DNA of 64,000 nucleotides from CAVURS01 sp963834425 (GTDB lineage Bacteria > Actinomycetota > Actinomycetes > Actinomycetales > CAVURS01). Position 1 is the first letter of the stretch. Every line of letters begins with the position of its first letter. The translations under genes were made by a program, and so were the position numbers. The notes beneath the pieces are model-generated. The model was not told where the DNA came from, searched no databases, and worked only from the letters and a program-made list of their open reading frames with translations. The stretch covers positions 26,732-90,731 of the forward strand of contig CAWIBR010000011.1 in assembly GCA_963834425.1 (NCBI GenBank), read 5' to 3'. Shown here piece by piece: positions 8,389 to 16,785 of this stretch.

Positions 8389-9000
8389 TCAGTGAAGGCC
8401 GGCCAGTCGACGGGCCAGGCTCTCGGTGAGCGCCACGCGGTCGAGCGGGCCGAGTCGGCGCAGATCGGCCCGACGCGGCTTCTCCAGCGTGGCCATCCCG
8501 TGCATGCCCACCCAGACCAGGAAGGCGTCGGCGTGGGGGTCCGCGCTCGCCGAGGCGCCGCTGTCGACGCAAGCCTGCAAGGCGGTCCGGATCCGGTCGA
8601 AGGTGCGGATCGCGTCGGGTGCGAAGCCGCCGCCCGCCACCATGAACCGGTAGCGCGCCCGGTGCTGCCAGGCGAACTCGACGTAGGCCCGGCAGCCGGC
8701 GACCAACGCCTCGGCCGGCGCGGCTGCGGCCTCCATCGCGGACGCAACGGCGGCATCCAGCTCGGCGAAGCCCGTCTCCAGGACGGCGTCCGCGACGGCC
8801 TGGACATCGGCGAAGTGAGCGTAGATCGACGGCGCGCTGATGCCGGCCTGGCGAGCCACCCCACGCAGGGTCAGGGCCGACGGCTCGGGCGACTCATCGA
8901 CGATGGCCGTCGCGGCCGTGACGATCTCCTCGCGCAGCCGGGGGCCCTGACCGCGAGTGTTCCGCGGGCGGGCGGTGACCGCGGGGACGGGCTTGGGCAT
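8389..9000 (-). CDS. TetR-family transcriptional regulator
   Basis: A 203-residue TetR protein. The helix-turn-helix is LTLRGVARQAGISAPSIYAH (about residues 43-62). The C-terminal domain, with YVEFAWQHRARYRFMV and a WVGMHGMA helix, resembles the WHG-type TetR ligand domain. GGAGG lies 7 nt before the ATG at 9000, so longer starts are unlikely. The gene is divergent from a small membrane protein across an 11-bp-arm palindrome, its probable operator. Confidence 0.85.
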   Translation of the reverse strand: MPKPVPAVTARPRNTRGQGPRLREEIVTAATAIVDESPEPSALTLRGVARQAGISAPSIYAHFADVQAVADAVLETGFAELDAAVASAMEAAAAPAEALVAGCRAYVEFAWQHRARYRFMVAGGGFAPDAIRTFDRIRTALQACVDSGASASADPHADAFLVWVGMHGMATLEKPRRADLRRLGPLDRVALTESLARRLAGLH

Positions 9001-9039
9001 CTCGAGACCTCCAGAAACAGCGGGGCTTGCCAAATTGAA

Positions 9040-9067
9040 CTTACGGTCGTTAATTTACGACCGTAAG
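9040..9067. promoter_or_regulatory. 28-bp palindromic operator for the TetR at 8389-9000
   Basis: CTTACGGTCGT (9040-9050), spacer TAATTT, then ACGACCGTAAG (9057-9067): perfect 11-bp arms. It lies 40 bp upstream of the TetR start and 38 bp upstream of the divergent membrane-protein gene. It has the architecture of a TetR operator, and the AT-rich centre contrasts with the GC-rich surroundings. Confidence 0.74.
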
Positions 9068-9104
9068 CCTATCGTAGATCACCCACTCCCGAAAGGGCAC
9101 TCCG

Positions 9105-9563
9105 ATGTACATCGTGCTGGTTCTGGCTCAGACCCTCGTCCTGCCACTGATCTCCGGATCGATCGACCTGGCCGTCGGTGGCGGGCATCCGCTCGTGGTC
9201 TACGGGATGTGGTGGGCGTTCTGGGGCGTCGGCACCCGCCTGACCGTCGCGGGGATCAGCCAGCTGGTGAACCCGGGCCGCACGGCGCAGGGCATCCTCG
9301 GCCTGGACGACCCGGGCGCCGAGCAGGTCGTGCACGAGCTGGGCTACGGAAACCTCTCCATGGGCCTGGTCGCCCTGGTCGCGCCGTTCGTCGATCACTG
9401 GGGCATCCTGGGCGCCGCCCCGGGCGCGATCTCGCTGGGCCTGGCCGGACTCCGGCACGTCACCAAGTCCGGCAAGAACCGCGACGAGAACGTCGCGACG
9501 TGGACCGACCTGCTCGTCTTCGTGGTGGTCGCGCTCGGCCTGCTGGGGACGGCGCTCGCCTAG
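9105..9563 (+). CDS. Small multi-pass membrane protein (DUF6790-like)
   Basis: A 152-residue membrane protein with about four hydrophobic segments: YIVLVLAQTLVLPLISG at the N-terminus, VVYGMWWAFWGVGTRLTVAG, LSMGLVALVAPFV and LLVFVVVALGLLGTALA at the C-terminus. The conserved-looking RTAQGILGLDDPGAEQVV loop is extra-membrane. It resembles the DUF6790 family by memory of its pattern; no function is known. The start has GAAAGGG upstream. It is the only gene across the operator from TetR 8389-9000 and so is its likely target. Confidence 0.72.
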   Translation: MYIVLVLAQTLVLPLISGSIDLAVGGGHPLVVYGMWWAFWGVGTRLTVAGISQLVNPGRTAQGILGLDDPGAEQVVHELGYGNLSMGLVALVAPFVDHWGILGAAPGAISLGLAGLRHVTKSGKNRDENVATWTDLLVFVVVALGLLGTALA

Positions 9564-9645
9564 GAGTGGTTGACGTGGATCACTTGTCCTATGTCAACAG
9601 TCGACCCGAATGACGTCAGCGCTGCGTTCTGAGGATGATGGGCGG

Positions 9646-10023
9646 ATGACGAATCGCCTGGTCGGGGTCACCATCGACTGCGCTGACCCGGCGCGCCTCG
9701 CAGCCTTCTGGAGCGCGCTGCTGGATCGGCCGCTGTCGCAGGAACACGACGAGCCGGGCTGGGCCACCGTGGGGTCTCGCCTCGACGACTGGCCGCGGCT
9801 CACCTTCCAGGCCGTGCCAGAGCCCAAGGTGGCGAAGGTGCGGCTGCATCTCGACGTACAGGTCGCGGCGATCGACGCGGGTGTGGCCGAGGTCGAAGCG
9901 CTCGGTGGGCGCTGGACCGGCGAACGCCACGACTACGACGAGGGCGTCGTCCTGGTCATGGCCGACCCCGAGGACCACGAGTTCTGCCTGGTCGAGTACT
10001 ACGACACCCACATCCCCGCCTGA
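9646..10023 (+). CDS. VOC / glyoxalase-like domain protein
   Basis: A 125-residue protein with two vicinal-oxygen-chelate beta-alpha-beta-beta-beta modules: LVGVTIDCADPARLAAFWSA in the first, and VRLHLDVQVAAIDAGVAEVE then MADPEDHEFCLVEYY in the second. This is the glyoxalase-like subfamily common in actinobacteria, for which substrates are largely unknown; metal ligands are not obvious. The ATG at 9646 follows a GAGGATG-type purine stretch and is preferred over one at 9610. It converges with an M24 peptidase gene, with a double hairpin between. Confidence 0.8.
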   Translation: MTNRLVGVTIDCADPARLAAFWSALLDRPLSQEHDEPGWATVGSRLDDWPRLTFQAVPEPKVAKVRLHLDVQVAAIDAGVAEVEALGGRWTGERHDYDEGVVLVMADPEDHEFCLVEYYDTHIPA

Positions 10024-10074
10024 CCCGCCCCGGCCTCCGCCGCGCCCCCGGTGTGCCCAGTCGCACCAACCTCT

Positions 10075-10131
10075 TATTGGCACGGGGACGCACTGTGCCA
10101 ATAGGTCTGGCACGGAGCCGCACCGTGCCAG
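10075..10131. repeat. Two tandem related hairpins between convergent genes
   Basis: TATTGGCAC (10075-10083) pairs with GTGCCAATA (10095-10103). CTGGCACGG (10107-10115) pairs with CCGTGCCAG (10123-10131). The two units are homologous 23-mers of the form TGGCACGGNGNCGCACNGTGCCA starting at 10078 and 10108 (period 30), so this is a tandem duplication of one hairpin. The position between convergent stops suggests bidirectional termination. Confidence 0.68.
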
Positions 10132-10144
10132 TGAAATGCGGGGG

Positions 10145-10861
10145 TCAGATGTCGAGGAGCTGCTCGTAGAAGCCGCCGAAGCCGCGCTCGTGGTCGGTCA
10201 GGTGGACCTCGAGGATCCAGTGGCAGGGCTTGCCGGTGGCGTCGGGGCGGCGCATCGGCTGGTCGTTGCCCTCGGTGATGTAGCAGTCGATGTCGTCGCC
10301 GTTGATCTTCTCGTGCGGGAACTCGCCGACCAGGTGCCCGGCGTGCGTCGTGCCGTGCCCCCAGCCGGCCTCCGCGATCAGGGCGAGCACCTCGTCGTAC
10401 AGCTCGGCGCCGGTGATGTCGGGCCGGCTCTCGAAGGTGCGCTGTGCGGTCGACCAGATCCGCGGGAGGTCGGCCGCGAGCCGGTGTTTGACGGGGTCGT
10501 CACCCAGGACGTACGTGCGACCGAAGTCGGCCTCCCACTCCTCCAGGAGAGGCCCGAAGTCGAAGAACGCGATGTCGTCGGCCTCCAGCCGGCGGTCGGG
10601 CGGGTTGGCTTCGTAGGGCTCCAGGGTGTTGCGGCCGGCGCGCACGATCCGCTTGTGCCAGAACCGCCGGATGCCGAACAGCTCGCCGGCCAGGTCGCGC
10701 ACCGCGTCACTGAGCTCGCGCTCGCCGCGCCCCGGCGCCACCAGGCCGCGGTGGATCGCCTCGTCGAACAGCGCTTGGGCCTTGGCCTCCGCGCCGCGCA
10801 GGGCAGCGATGCGCTCGGCCTCGTCGGCAGCCGGCCAGTGCGACTCGGTGGGAGCGGTCAT
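10145..10861 (-). CDS. M24-family metallopeptidase-like protein
   Basis: A 238-residue pita-bread-fold protein of the M24 (Xaa-Pro dipeptidase/creatinase) type. The family signatures are DIAFFDFGPLLEEWEADFGR (first metal Asp region), EAGWGHGTTHAGHLVGEFPH (metal and proton-shuttle His) and HWILEVHLTD (C-terminal Glu). It is shorter than full prolidases and lacks their N-terminal domain. AGGAGGAG precedes the ATG at 10861, which rules out a longer start. It overlaps the upstream methyltransferase by ATGA (10858-10861), so the two are co-translated. Substrate unknown. Confidence 0.8.
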   Translation of the reverse strand: MTAPTESHWPAADEAERIAALRGAEAKAQALFDEAIHRGLVAPGRGERELSDAVRDLAGELFGIRRFWHKRIVRAGRNTLEPYEANPPDRRLEADDIAFFDFGPLLEEWEADFGRTYVLGDDPVKHRLAADLPRIWSTAQRTFESRPDITGAELYDEVLALIAEAGWGHGTTHAGHLVGEFPHEKINGDDIDCYITEGNDQPMRRPDATGKPCHWILEVHLTDHERGFGGFYEQLLDI

Positions 10862-11646
10862 CGCGGGTCTCCTCCTGAGACGGGTCCTGAGACGACGAGT
10901 ACGAGCGATCCTTCGAAGGCGTCCTGCGTGCGCAGGTGCCCCCACCGACGATCCCACGCGCCGCTGTCCAGGTCAGCCCGGAGTTCCCGCTCAAACCGGT
11001 CGTGGACCGCCGGCTCGACGAAGCTCCAGGCCGAGTTGGCCCGCCGCGCACCGGGATCCAGCAGCGCCTCCGGCCGGCCGAAGTAGGCCTCGCCGAAGCC
11101 GTCGATACATCCCTGCGGGATGGCGATCGGCCTGACCGAGCCACCGCCCAAGCCGTCCAGGAGGGTCTCGATCGGCGGGTAACGCCGGGCCTCGACGTCG
11201 ATGACCTCCGGAGCGTACGCCGCGAGCCAGAACCGTTGCAGGAGAGTCGGATCGCAGGTCAAGACGACGGCAGGTCCGCGGGTGACGCGCCGCATCTCGG
11301 CCAAACCGCGGGCCAGGTCCGGCCACTGGTGCACGGTGAAGGTCGCCATCGCTGCGCCGAAGGTGTCGTCGTCGAACGGCAGCGCCTCCGCGATCGCCTC
11401 CACGGCCGGGCCGAGACCGGCCGGTCGCTGCGCGCGCATCGCGGCCGACGGCTCGACAGCGACCACGGCTCGGTCGGCGGGCTCGTACGACCCTGCGCCA
11501 GCACCGACGTTCAGCACCAAGGGCGCCGGGCCGAGGGCCGCGTGCAGCTGAGCCGCGACGTGTGGATCCGGGCGCCGGTAGCGGGTGTAGTCGACGCCGA
11601 TCTCGCCGTAGTCCGCATCGCCCGCCGAACCGTCTGCCCTCCGCAT
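10858..11646 (-). CDS. Class I SAM-dependent methyltransferase
   Basis: A 262-residue Rossmann methyltransferase. The SAM-binding motif I is VLNVGAGAGSYEP (about residues 44-56), motif II is AVVAVEPSAAMRAQR and motif III is ALPFDDDTFGAAMATFTVHQ. The last matches the UbiE/Methyltransf_11 pattern, which acts on small molecules. It has no signal peptide or extra domain. Its stop overlaps the start of the M24 peptidase gene, forming a two-gene operon. Acceptor unknown. Confidence 0.82.
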   Translation of the reverse strand: MRRADGSAGDADYGEIGVDYTRYRRPDPHVAAQLHAALGPAPLVLNVGAGAGSYEPADRAVVAVEPSAAMRAQRPAGLGPAVEAIAEALPFDDDTFGAAMATFTVHQWPDLARGLAEMRRVTRGPAVVLTCDPTLLQRFWLAAYAPEVIDVEARRYPPIETLLDGLGGGSVRPIAIPQGCIDGFGEAYFGRPEALLDPGARRANSAWSFVEPAVHDRFERELRADLDSGAWDRRWGHLRTQDAFEGSLVLVVSGPVSGGDPR

Positions 11647-11771
11647 GCCGCCAGTCTCTCAGGCTCCGAGTGCTATGAGCGCTTAGCCGCCGACGATGAG
11701 ATCTGGTGGACGTCCGGCCGCTCGCACTTGCGGAATGCTCTTGTTGTTGCCCCGGCCGGTCCGTGCCGGTG

Positions 11772-12466
11772 TCAGTCGCCATCATCGGGCCGGACCAGGC
11801 CGCTCTCGTAGGCGAGGACGACGGCCTGGACGCGGTCGCGCAGGCCGAGCTTGGTGAGGATGCGCGCCGACGTGGCTCTTGACCGTGCTCTCCTCGATCA
11901 CCAGGCTCGGCGGCGATCTCGGAGTTCGACCGGCCACGAGCGATCAGCCGGAGCACCTCGAGCTCGCGGGCGGTCAGGACGCTCAGGCGGGCCGGGCGTG
12001 CTCTCCTGCGGGCGCAGCGAACGGGTGAAGCGGGTGATCAGCCGGCGGGTCACGCTGGGGTCGATAGCGCATCGCCCTCGGCGGCGCAGCGGATCGCGGC
12101 CAGCAGCTGGTCGGCCGGCGCGTCCTTGAGGATGAAGCCACTGACCCCGGCGCGCAGCGCCTCGTAGACGTACTCGTCGGAGTCGAACGTCGTGAGAATG
12201 ACTACGCGGCAGTCGGATTCGGCCAGGATGCGTCGGGTTGCCTGCAGGCCGTCCAGATGTGGCATCCGGATGTCCATCAGCACGACGTCGGGCTCGGCCT
12301 CCCGGACGAGCTGGATCGCCTCGACGCCGTCAGCGGCCTCGCCGACGACGTCGATGTCCGGCTCGCTGGCCAGGATGACCCGGAAGCCGGTCCGCACCAG
12401 CCGTTGATCGTCCACGACGAGCACCGCGATCCGCGACCGGCTGGTCGAGGAGCTTTGCGACGGCAC
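11772..12466 (-). pseudogene. NarL/FixJ response regulator with several apparent indels
   Basis: The receiver domain is intact: IAVLVVDDQRLVRTGFRVIL with the acidic pair, VVLMDIRMPHLDGL with the phospho-acceptor Asp, VVILTTFD with Thr, and GFILKDAP with Lys. After DALS the frame breaks. The LuxR-type helix-turn-helix (TARELEVLRLIARGRSNSEI, ending TKLGLRDRVQAVVLAYESGL) is recoverable only by correcting about four single-base changes near 12063, 12000, 11915 and 11872. Such clustered, mutually correcting changes suggest sequence error. The intact protein would be about 230 residues. It is divergent from the kinase operon at 12643-15297 and is its likely partner. GTG start at 12466 behind GGAG. 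Confidence 0.75.
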
Positions 12467-12642
12467 CGGGGTCTCCGATCGGTCTGCGATCTGGCGATGC
12501 TGCCGAGCCTATCGAGCAGGGGATCTCCGACCTGGGACGGACGTCACCTCCAGGGTTCCGCCCACGGGGGGATGTGGCGCCTCCTCGGCGCGACGCAGCC
12601 TGATCAGGTCCCACCAGTCCGTCTAAACCAAGGAGTCAGATC

Positions 12643-13158
12643 ATGAGCCCCATCATCGGATTGTTCGTCGCCATCCTGGCCGGCTGGCTTGCGCCGCATC
12701 CTCGCGCCGCCGCGATCGCGGTCGTGCCACCCATGCTGGGCGCGACGGCCGCGCAGTCGTGGTACCTCGGCACCGGCCGTGGCCACAACGGGCCGAGTAC
12801 GACGACCGCTTCGGTCGGGTACTGGATCGTGCAGGCGCTGATCATCGTCGCCATCGGCGGGGTCGCGGCGGCCATCTGCTGGGTGCGCTCGCGCCGCTCG
12901 ACGACCACCCGTGCGGTCCCGTCGGGGCGGCAGCTCACGGTGCTGCTGACCGTGGCGACACTGGCCGCGTTCGCCGCGACCCTGGGCGCCATGTTCGTGA
13001 CCGATCGCCCGGCTCACCCCGGCACCGGCAGCGGCAACCCTCCGCTCGCGGGCGTGATCGCGATCTTCGTCGGCCTGGCCGTGCTCGTCGCCCTCGCGGT
13101 CGGCTGGGCCCGTCGCAGCATCCAGGCCCGCCGCGCGCCGCACGAGCTTGCCCACTGA
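12643..13158 (+). CDS. Four-helix membrane protein of unknown function
   Basis: A 171-residue membrane protein with four hydrophobic segments (IIGLFVAILAGWLAPHPRAA, YWIVQALIIVAIGGVAAAI, LTVLLTVATLAAFAATLGAM and GVIAIFVGLAVLVALAVGW) and a basic C-terminal tail. No family is recognised. AAGGAG precedes the ATG. It starts the operon that continues with two histidine-kinase-like genes and is divergent from their response regulator, so it may be a sensor or accessory subunit or simply a target. Confidence 0.7.
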   Translation: MSPIIGLFVAILAGWLAPHPRAAAIAVVPPMLGATAAQSWYLGTGRGHNGPSTTTASVGYWIVQALIIVAIGGVAAAICWVRSRRSTTTRAVPSGRQLTVLLTVATLAAFAATLGAMFVTDRPAHPGTGSGNPPLAGVIAIFVGLAVLVALAVGWARRSIQARRAPHELAH

Positions 13159-13175
13159 TTCCGGCCGGGCAGACA

Positions 13176-14327
13176 ATGCGACGTGTCCCGCCACGCATCG
13201 GGCCGGCCGTGACCGCCCAGGTCGCGGCACCACACACCGCTCGTCCGCCGACGGTGCGCGGCCGGGGGACGGCGGTCGTCGGTTACGTCCTGGCCGCGGT
13301 GCTCACGGCGTACGTGCTCTGGCTGGTCATCGTCCACGACAACGCCTCCGTCGCCGCGGGTATCGCGGCCGTGACGATGACCCTGCCGATCGCCTTCGCG
13401 ACGACTGCTCCGACGGTGGTCGGCTGCACGCTCGCCGCTGCCGCAGCGGTGAACGGCCTGTTCTTCGGGCACCTCGCCCGCTGCGGGGCGACGCTGCCGG
13501 CGGTCTTCTTCGCGGCCTTCGTGTGCGGTCGAATGCTCGGTCGGCGGGGGTGGCCCGGCTTCGCCGGAACCCTTGCCGCAGTGGCCATCCAGTGCGTCGT
13601 CGACCCGCGGCTCGGCTATGGGGCGATCGTCCTGATGGTGCCGGTGGACGCCGCCTTCTTCGCCGCTGGCCGCTACGTGCGTCGTCGGGCCGAGATGGTC
13701 GCGTCCCTGCGCGAGTACGCCGCTCAGCTGCACGAGCAGCGTGAGGAGACCGCCCGGTTGGCCGTGGCGGCCGATCGTGAGGAGCTCACGGACCGCCTGA
13801 ATCACACTCTGCGGCAACGGATCGACGCGATCGCCGAGGCCGTCGATGCTCCAGGGTCCAGCCACGAGCGCTTCGCCACGATCGAGTTGCTCGGCCGGGA
13901 GACCCTCGACGGCATGCGCGAGCTGGTGGGTGCGCTGCGGGAGTCGCCCACCGAGCCCGAGCCGGGACTAGCCAATCTGGCCGAGCTCTGCGCCCGCTCG
14001 ACGACGGCCGATGTCCGGCTGACCGTGGACGGCCAGGTGCGGTTGCTGCCGGCCAGCATCGAGCTGTCGGCCTGCCGGATCGTCGAGCAGCTGCTGCGGG
14101 TGCTGCCCGATCAGCCCGGGGCGAGGGTCAGGCTCGAGCTGGACTTCGCCACGGCCGGCTTGGACATCGCGGTCTCGGGTGCGTCGATCAGCCGGGTCGA
14201 CGTGGACCAGGTGCAGGCGCTCGCAGGAGCTCGGGCCGCCCTGCACGGCGGCAGCGTCGACATCACCGATGGCTCGGGCCAGCGGCGGGCCCGGGTCCAC
14301 CTGCCGCTGGTGAGCAGCCATGGCTGA
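13176..14327 (+). CDS. Degenerate (pseudo) histidine kinase
   Basis: A 383-residue membrane protein built like a HisKA_3 (NarL-type) sensor kinase: four to five N-terminal hydrophobic segments, a coiled linker (SLREYAAQLHEQREETARLA), a dimerisation region and an ATPase-like C-terminus. The phospho-acceptor box reads ADREELTDRLNHTLRQ where active kinases have LHD at the same columns; Asn replaces His and His replaces Asp. The N-box (IVEQLLRVLPDQPGA) lacks the Mg-binding Asn, and no D-x-G-x-G box is seen. It is therefore probably catalytically dead. It overlaps the canonical kinase gene by 8 bp. An allosteric or heterodimer partner role is inferred. The ATG lacks a good ribosome site; GTG 13209 is an alternative. 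Confidence 0.76.
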   Translation: MRRVPPRIGPAVTAQVAAPHTARPPTVRGRGTAVVGYVLAAVLTAYVLWLVIVHDNASVAAGIAAVTMTLPIAFATTAPTVVGCTLAAAAAVNGLFFGHLARCGATLPAVFFAAFVCGRMLGRRGWPGFAGTLAAVAIQCVVDPRLGYGAIVLMVPVDAAFFAAGRYVRRRAEMVASLREYAAQLHEQREETARLAVAADREELTDRLNHTLRQRIDAIAEAVDAPGSSHERFATIELLGRETLDGMRELVGALRESPTEPEPGLANLAELCARSTTADVRLTVDGQVRLLPASIELSACRIVEQLLRVLPDQPGARVRLELDFATAGLDIAVSGASISRVDVDQVQALAGARAALHGGSVDITDGSGQRRARVHLPLVSSHG

Positions 14328-15297
14328 ACCGCGCTGGCCGCTGATCGCCGCACTCGCCGGCAGTGCGGCGTACGTCGTGGTCGTCGTGACCGGTGTGGCC
14401 GATCCGGCCGGCGAGACCGTCCCCGATGCGGTGCTGTTCCTCGTGGGTTTCATCGGGGCCGCCGTGCTCAGCCTTGCGCTCGGGCTGCTGTCGCGCCGGG
14501 TGGACTCGGTGATCGGTCTGCTCGCCCTCACCGTGGCCGCCGAGTGGGGCGCAATCAACCCGTTCCCGGTCGTCGTGACGGTCGGCTGCTGGCTGGTGGG
14601 CGCCGCCATCCGGTCGCACCGGGGACTGGACCGGGCGCTGCGGGCGCGAGCCTACGAAATGGCAGTCACCCGTGAGCTTTTCGTCGCCGAGTCACTGCGA
14701 TACGAGCGCACGCGGATGGCCCGAGAGCTGCACGACGTCATCGCTCACAGCCTCAGCGTCATCGTCATCCAGGCCAGCGCCGGCCAACGATTGCCCGATG
14801 GTGATCCGCAGAGCCACGAGCTGCTCGACACCATCCGGGAGCTGACCGGCCAGGCCCGCGATGACCTGACCAGCCTGGCCGACCTGCTGGACCGGGCCGC
14901 CAGCCAGGCGCCGGCGCTGACCCGGCAGTCGCTCGACGAGCTGCTGGCGCGGACGGCCGCGACCGGTTCGCCCTTGGCCTGCACGGCTCCGGGCGAGCTC
15001 GACGCGATTCCCGGCGGCATCGCGGTCGTCGTCTACCGAGTGCTTCAGGAGAGCCTGACCAACGCCATCAAGCATGCGCCGGGCGCCCCGATCGACGTCT
15101 CCATCGCGGCGGCTCCGTCGGTCGAGGTCGCGATCGTCAACCAGGCGAGTCGCAGTGGTTCGGGGATCCACCCGGTGCCGGGGGCGGGGCGGGGGATCGC
15201 CGGCTTGACCGAACGGGTCGCCGCCGTGGGCGGGACCTTGGCCAGTGGGCCGACCAGCCAGGGCGGCTGGCAGGTCCGCGCCCACCTCCCGCTCTGA
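14320..15297 (+). CDS. NarL-type sensor histidine kinase
   Basis: A 325-residue sensor kinase. About four N-terminal membrane segments (PLIAALAGSAAYVVVVVTGV onward) are followed by the HisKA_3 phospho-acceptor block RTRMARELHDVIAHSLSVIV with intact His, then the ATPase domain with VLQESLTNAIKHAPGAP (N-box Asn) and PGAGRGIAGLTERVAAVGG (G-box). It would autophosphorylate and pass phosphate to the divergent NarL regulator at 11772-12466. Its start overlaps the preceding pseudo-kinase, giving a kinase/pseudokinase pair in one transcript. The stimulus is unknown. Confidence 0.88.
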   Translation: MAEPRWPLIAALAGSAAYVVVVVTGVADPAGETVPDAVLFLVGFIGAAVLSLALGLLSRRVDSVIGLLALTVAAEWGAINPFPVVVTVGCWLVGAAIRSHRGLDRALRARAYEMAVTRELFVAESLRYERTRMARELHDVIAHSLSVIVIQASAGQRLPDGDPQSHELLDTIRELTGQARDDLTSLADLLDRAASQAPALTRQSLDELLARTAATGSPLACTAPGELDAIPGGIAVVVYRVLQESLTNAIKHAPGAPIDVSIAAAPSVEVAIVNQASRSGSGIHPVPGAGRGIAGLTERVAAVGGTLASGPTSQGGWQVRAHLPL

Positions 15298-15316
15298 CCG
15301 GGCTGCGGCTGCGTGA

Positions 15317-15961
15317 CTAGCCGATCCGATGCAGGGCCTGCGACAGCCACTCGTTGTGCTGTTCCGGGTGACTGAGCAGGTCCGCCGAGACCAGCGCGTG
15401 CAGGGATCGACGCTCGCGGTCTTGGCTAAGCACCCAGTGGCGCGTGCCCCGGACGGGCAGGGTGTCCAGCTGCACGGTGACGTCGGCGATCGGCTCGCCC
15501 TTGACCTGCTCGACGCGGGCAACGAGGTCGGCCGGCCAGTTGCTCGACCAGGTGTCGCGTTCGGGCTGCCTGGCCAACCACGTGGTGATCGCGGGCCAGG
15601 TGCTGACGAAGATCTGCTTGAGCTCGGGAGCAGACGCCAGGGACCCGAACTTGGGTGGATCCGGGGTCCAGAACGTCGGGAGCCCGTACAGCGGAGGAGC
15701 GGCCTCGACGCCTGCTTCACGGGCGCGGGCGGTGTGGCCCGCCAGGGCGATACGCCAGAGCGCGCCCCAGGGTTCGGCGGCTGCCTTGCGCACGTGCTGT
15801 CCGGTGAACAGTCGTTCGATCGTCGGGGTCGGTTCCAGCGGCTCAGGAATCGACGCGTCGTAGAACGGAAGGTCAGCCAGCTCGCGCACAGCGAGCAGCA
15901 CAGCCAGGTTGTCGGCGCGACCGATGCTGACCGACCACGAGCTGGCGCCGGCGAGATGCAT
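15317..15961 (-). CDS. Hypothetical cytoplasmic protein
   Basis: A 214-residue soluble protein from the ATG at 15961; the frame is open to 16087 without a better start. Trp- and Pro-rich segments such as YGLPTFWTPDPPKFG and STWPAITTWLARQPERDTW stand out. There is no signal peptide or membrane segment, and I do not recognise a family. It follows the ParA gene on the same strand and converges with the kinase operon. Confidence 0.55.
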   Translation of the reverse strand: MHLAGASSWSVSIGRADNLAVLLAVRELADLPFYDASIPEPLEPTPTIERLFTGQHVRKAAAEPWGALWRIALAGHTARAREAGVEAAPPLYGLPTFWTPDPPKFGSLASAPELKQIFVSTWPAITTWLARQPERDTWSSNWPADLVARVEQVKGEPIADVTVQLDTLPVRGTRHWVLSQDRERRSLHALVSADLLSHPEQHNEWLSQALHRIG

Positions 15962-16047
15962 CGAAGGATCGTCCCATCGATCCTGGTCGACGGAGAATCC
16001 GGATTGCTGCGGTTGCGAGCTCCGCGCCCACCTGACCGTGGGTCGCC

Positions 16048-16785
16048 TCAGGAGGGCCGCACCTCCGCCCAAAGTTCCTCGTAGCACTGGTCGCCCGGTT
16101 GGTCGGGGCGAAGGCGGGAACCGGTGCCCGGCGCTCGGCCATCTGCTCGATGATCGAGAGCGCCGGGATCACGGTTTCGGCGACGCGAGTGCGGTCGCGG
16201 GGGATCGCCGCGATCACGTCGCGGTGCAGGCGCTTGCGCCGGTCGGCCATCGAGAAGAACGCGACGACCTCGGGTCGCGGCTTGCGCCGAGTCGGCCACG
16301 AAGCGGGTCAGCTGGTCGAACGTTCGCAGCGAAAGCGTCGCCGGGATCAGCGGCACGAGCAGGGTGTCAGCGGCGTGCAGGACGTTCTCGGACACCAAGG
16401 AGATGCTGGGTGGACAGTCGAGGAAGACGACGTCGTACTCGTCGGCGACGGTGTGCAGCAGCTGGCCGAGCCGCCGGGTCCGCTTCTTGGTGTCGTCGAG
16501 ATCGAGGTCCATGTTGCGGTAGCTGAAGTCGGCGGGCAGCAGGTCGAGGTTGTCGAAGTCGGTTGCCTTCAAGGCCGCCTCGAGCGGACGCTTGCGGGTC
16601 ACCAGGGCATGACCGCCGCCCTTGACCCGCGGTCGCACCCGGAACATGAACGTCGCAGCGGCCTGTGGGTCGAGGTCCCACAGCAAGGTCCGGCTGCCCT
16701 CGCGGGCGGAGAGGTAGGCAAGGTTGACGGCCGTGGACGTCTTCCCGACACCGCCCTTGATGTTGTACGTCGCAAAGACCTTCAT
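16048..16785 (-). pseudogene. ParA/MinD-type P-loop ATPase, two apparent frameshifts
   Basis: The deviant Walker A motif IKGGVGKTSTAVNLAYLSA (residues 9-27) and Walker B YDVVFLDCPPSISL identify a ParA-family ATPase, a positioning or partition switch that dimerises on ATP and binds DNA or a surface. The C-terminal part reads coherently only after shifts near 16283 and 16100: EVVAFFSMADRRKRLHRDVI, then DQCYEELWAEV to the stop. The intact length is about 245 residues. No parB gene or parS-like palindrome lies nearby, so this is not the main chromosome-partition locus. Its ATG overlaps the CHAD gene stop by ATGA (16782-16785), implying a shared function. Confidence 0.72.

Noticed and set aside
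12759..13175. N-terminal extension of the degenerate histidine kinase overlapping the preceding gene
   Set aside because: The extension translates to Arg/Gly-rich shadow text of the four-helix membrane protein; the membrane-segment part begins after ATG 13176.
16048..16785. Chromosome or plasmid partition locus
   Set aside because: No parB gene, parS-like palindromes, replication genes or origin features lie nearby; the ATPase is coupled to a CHAD gene instead.
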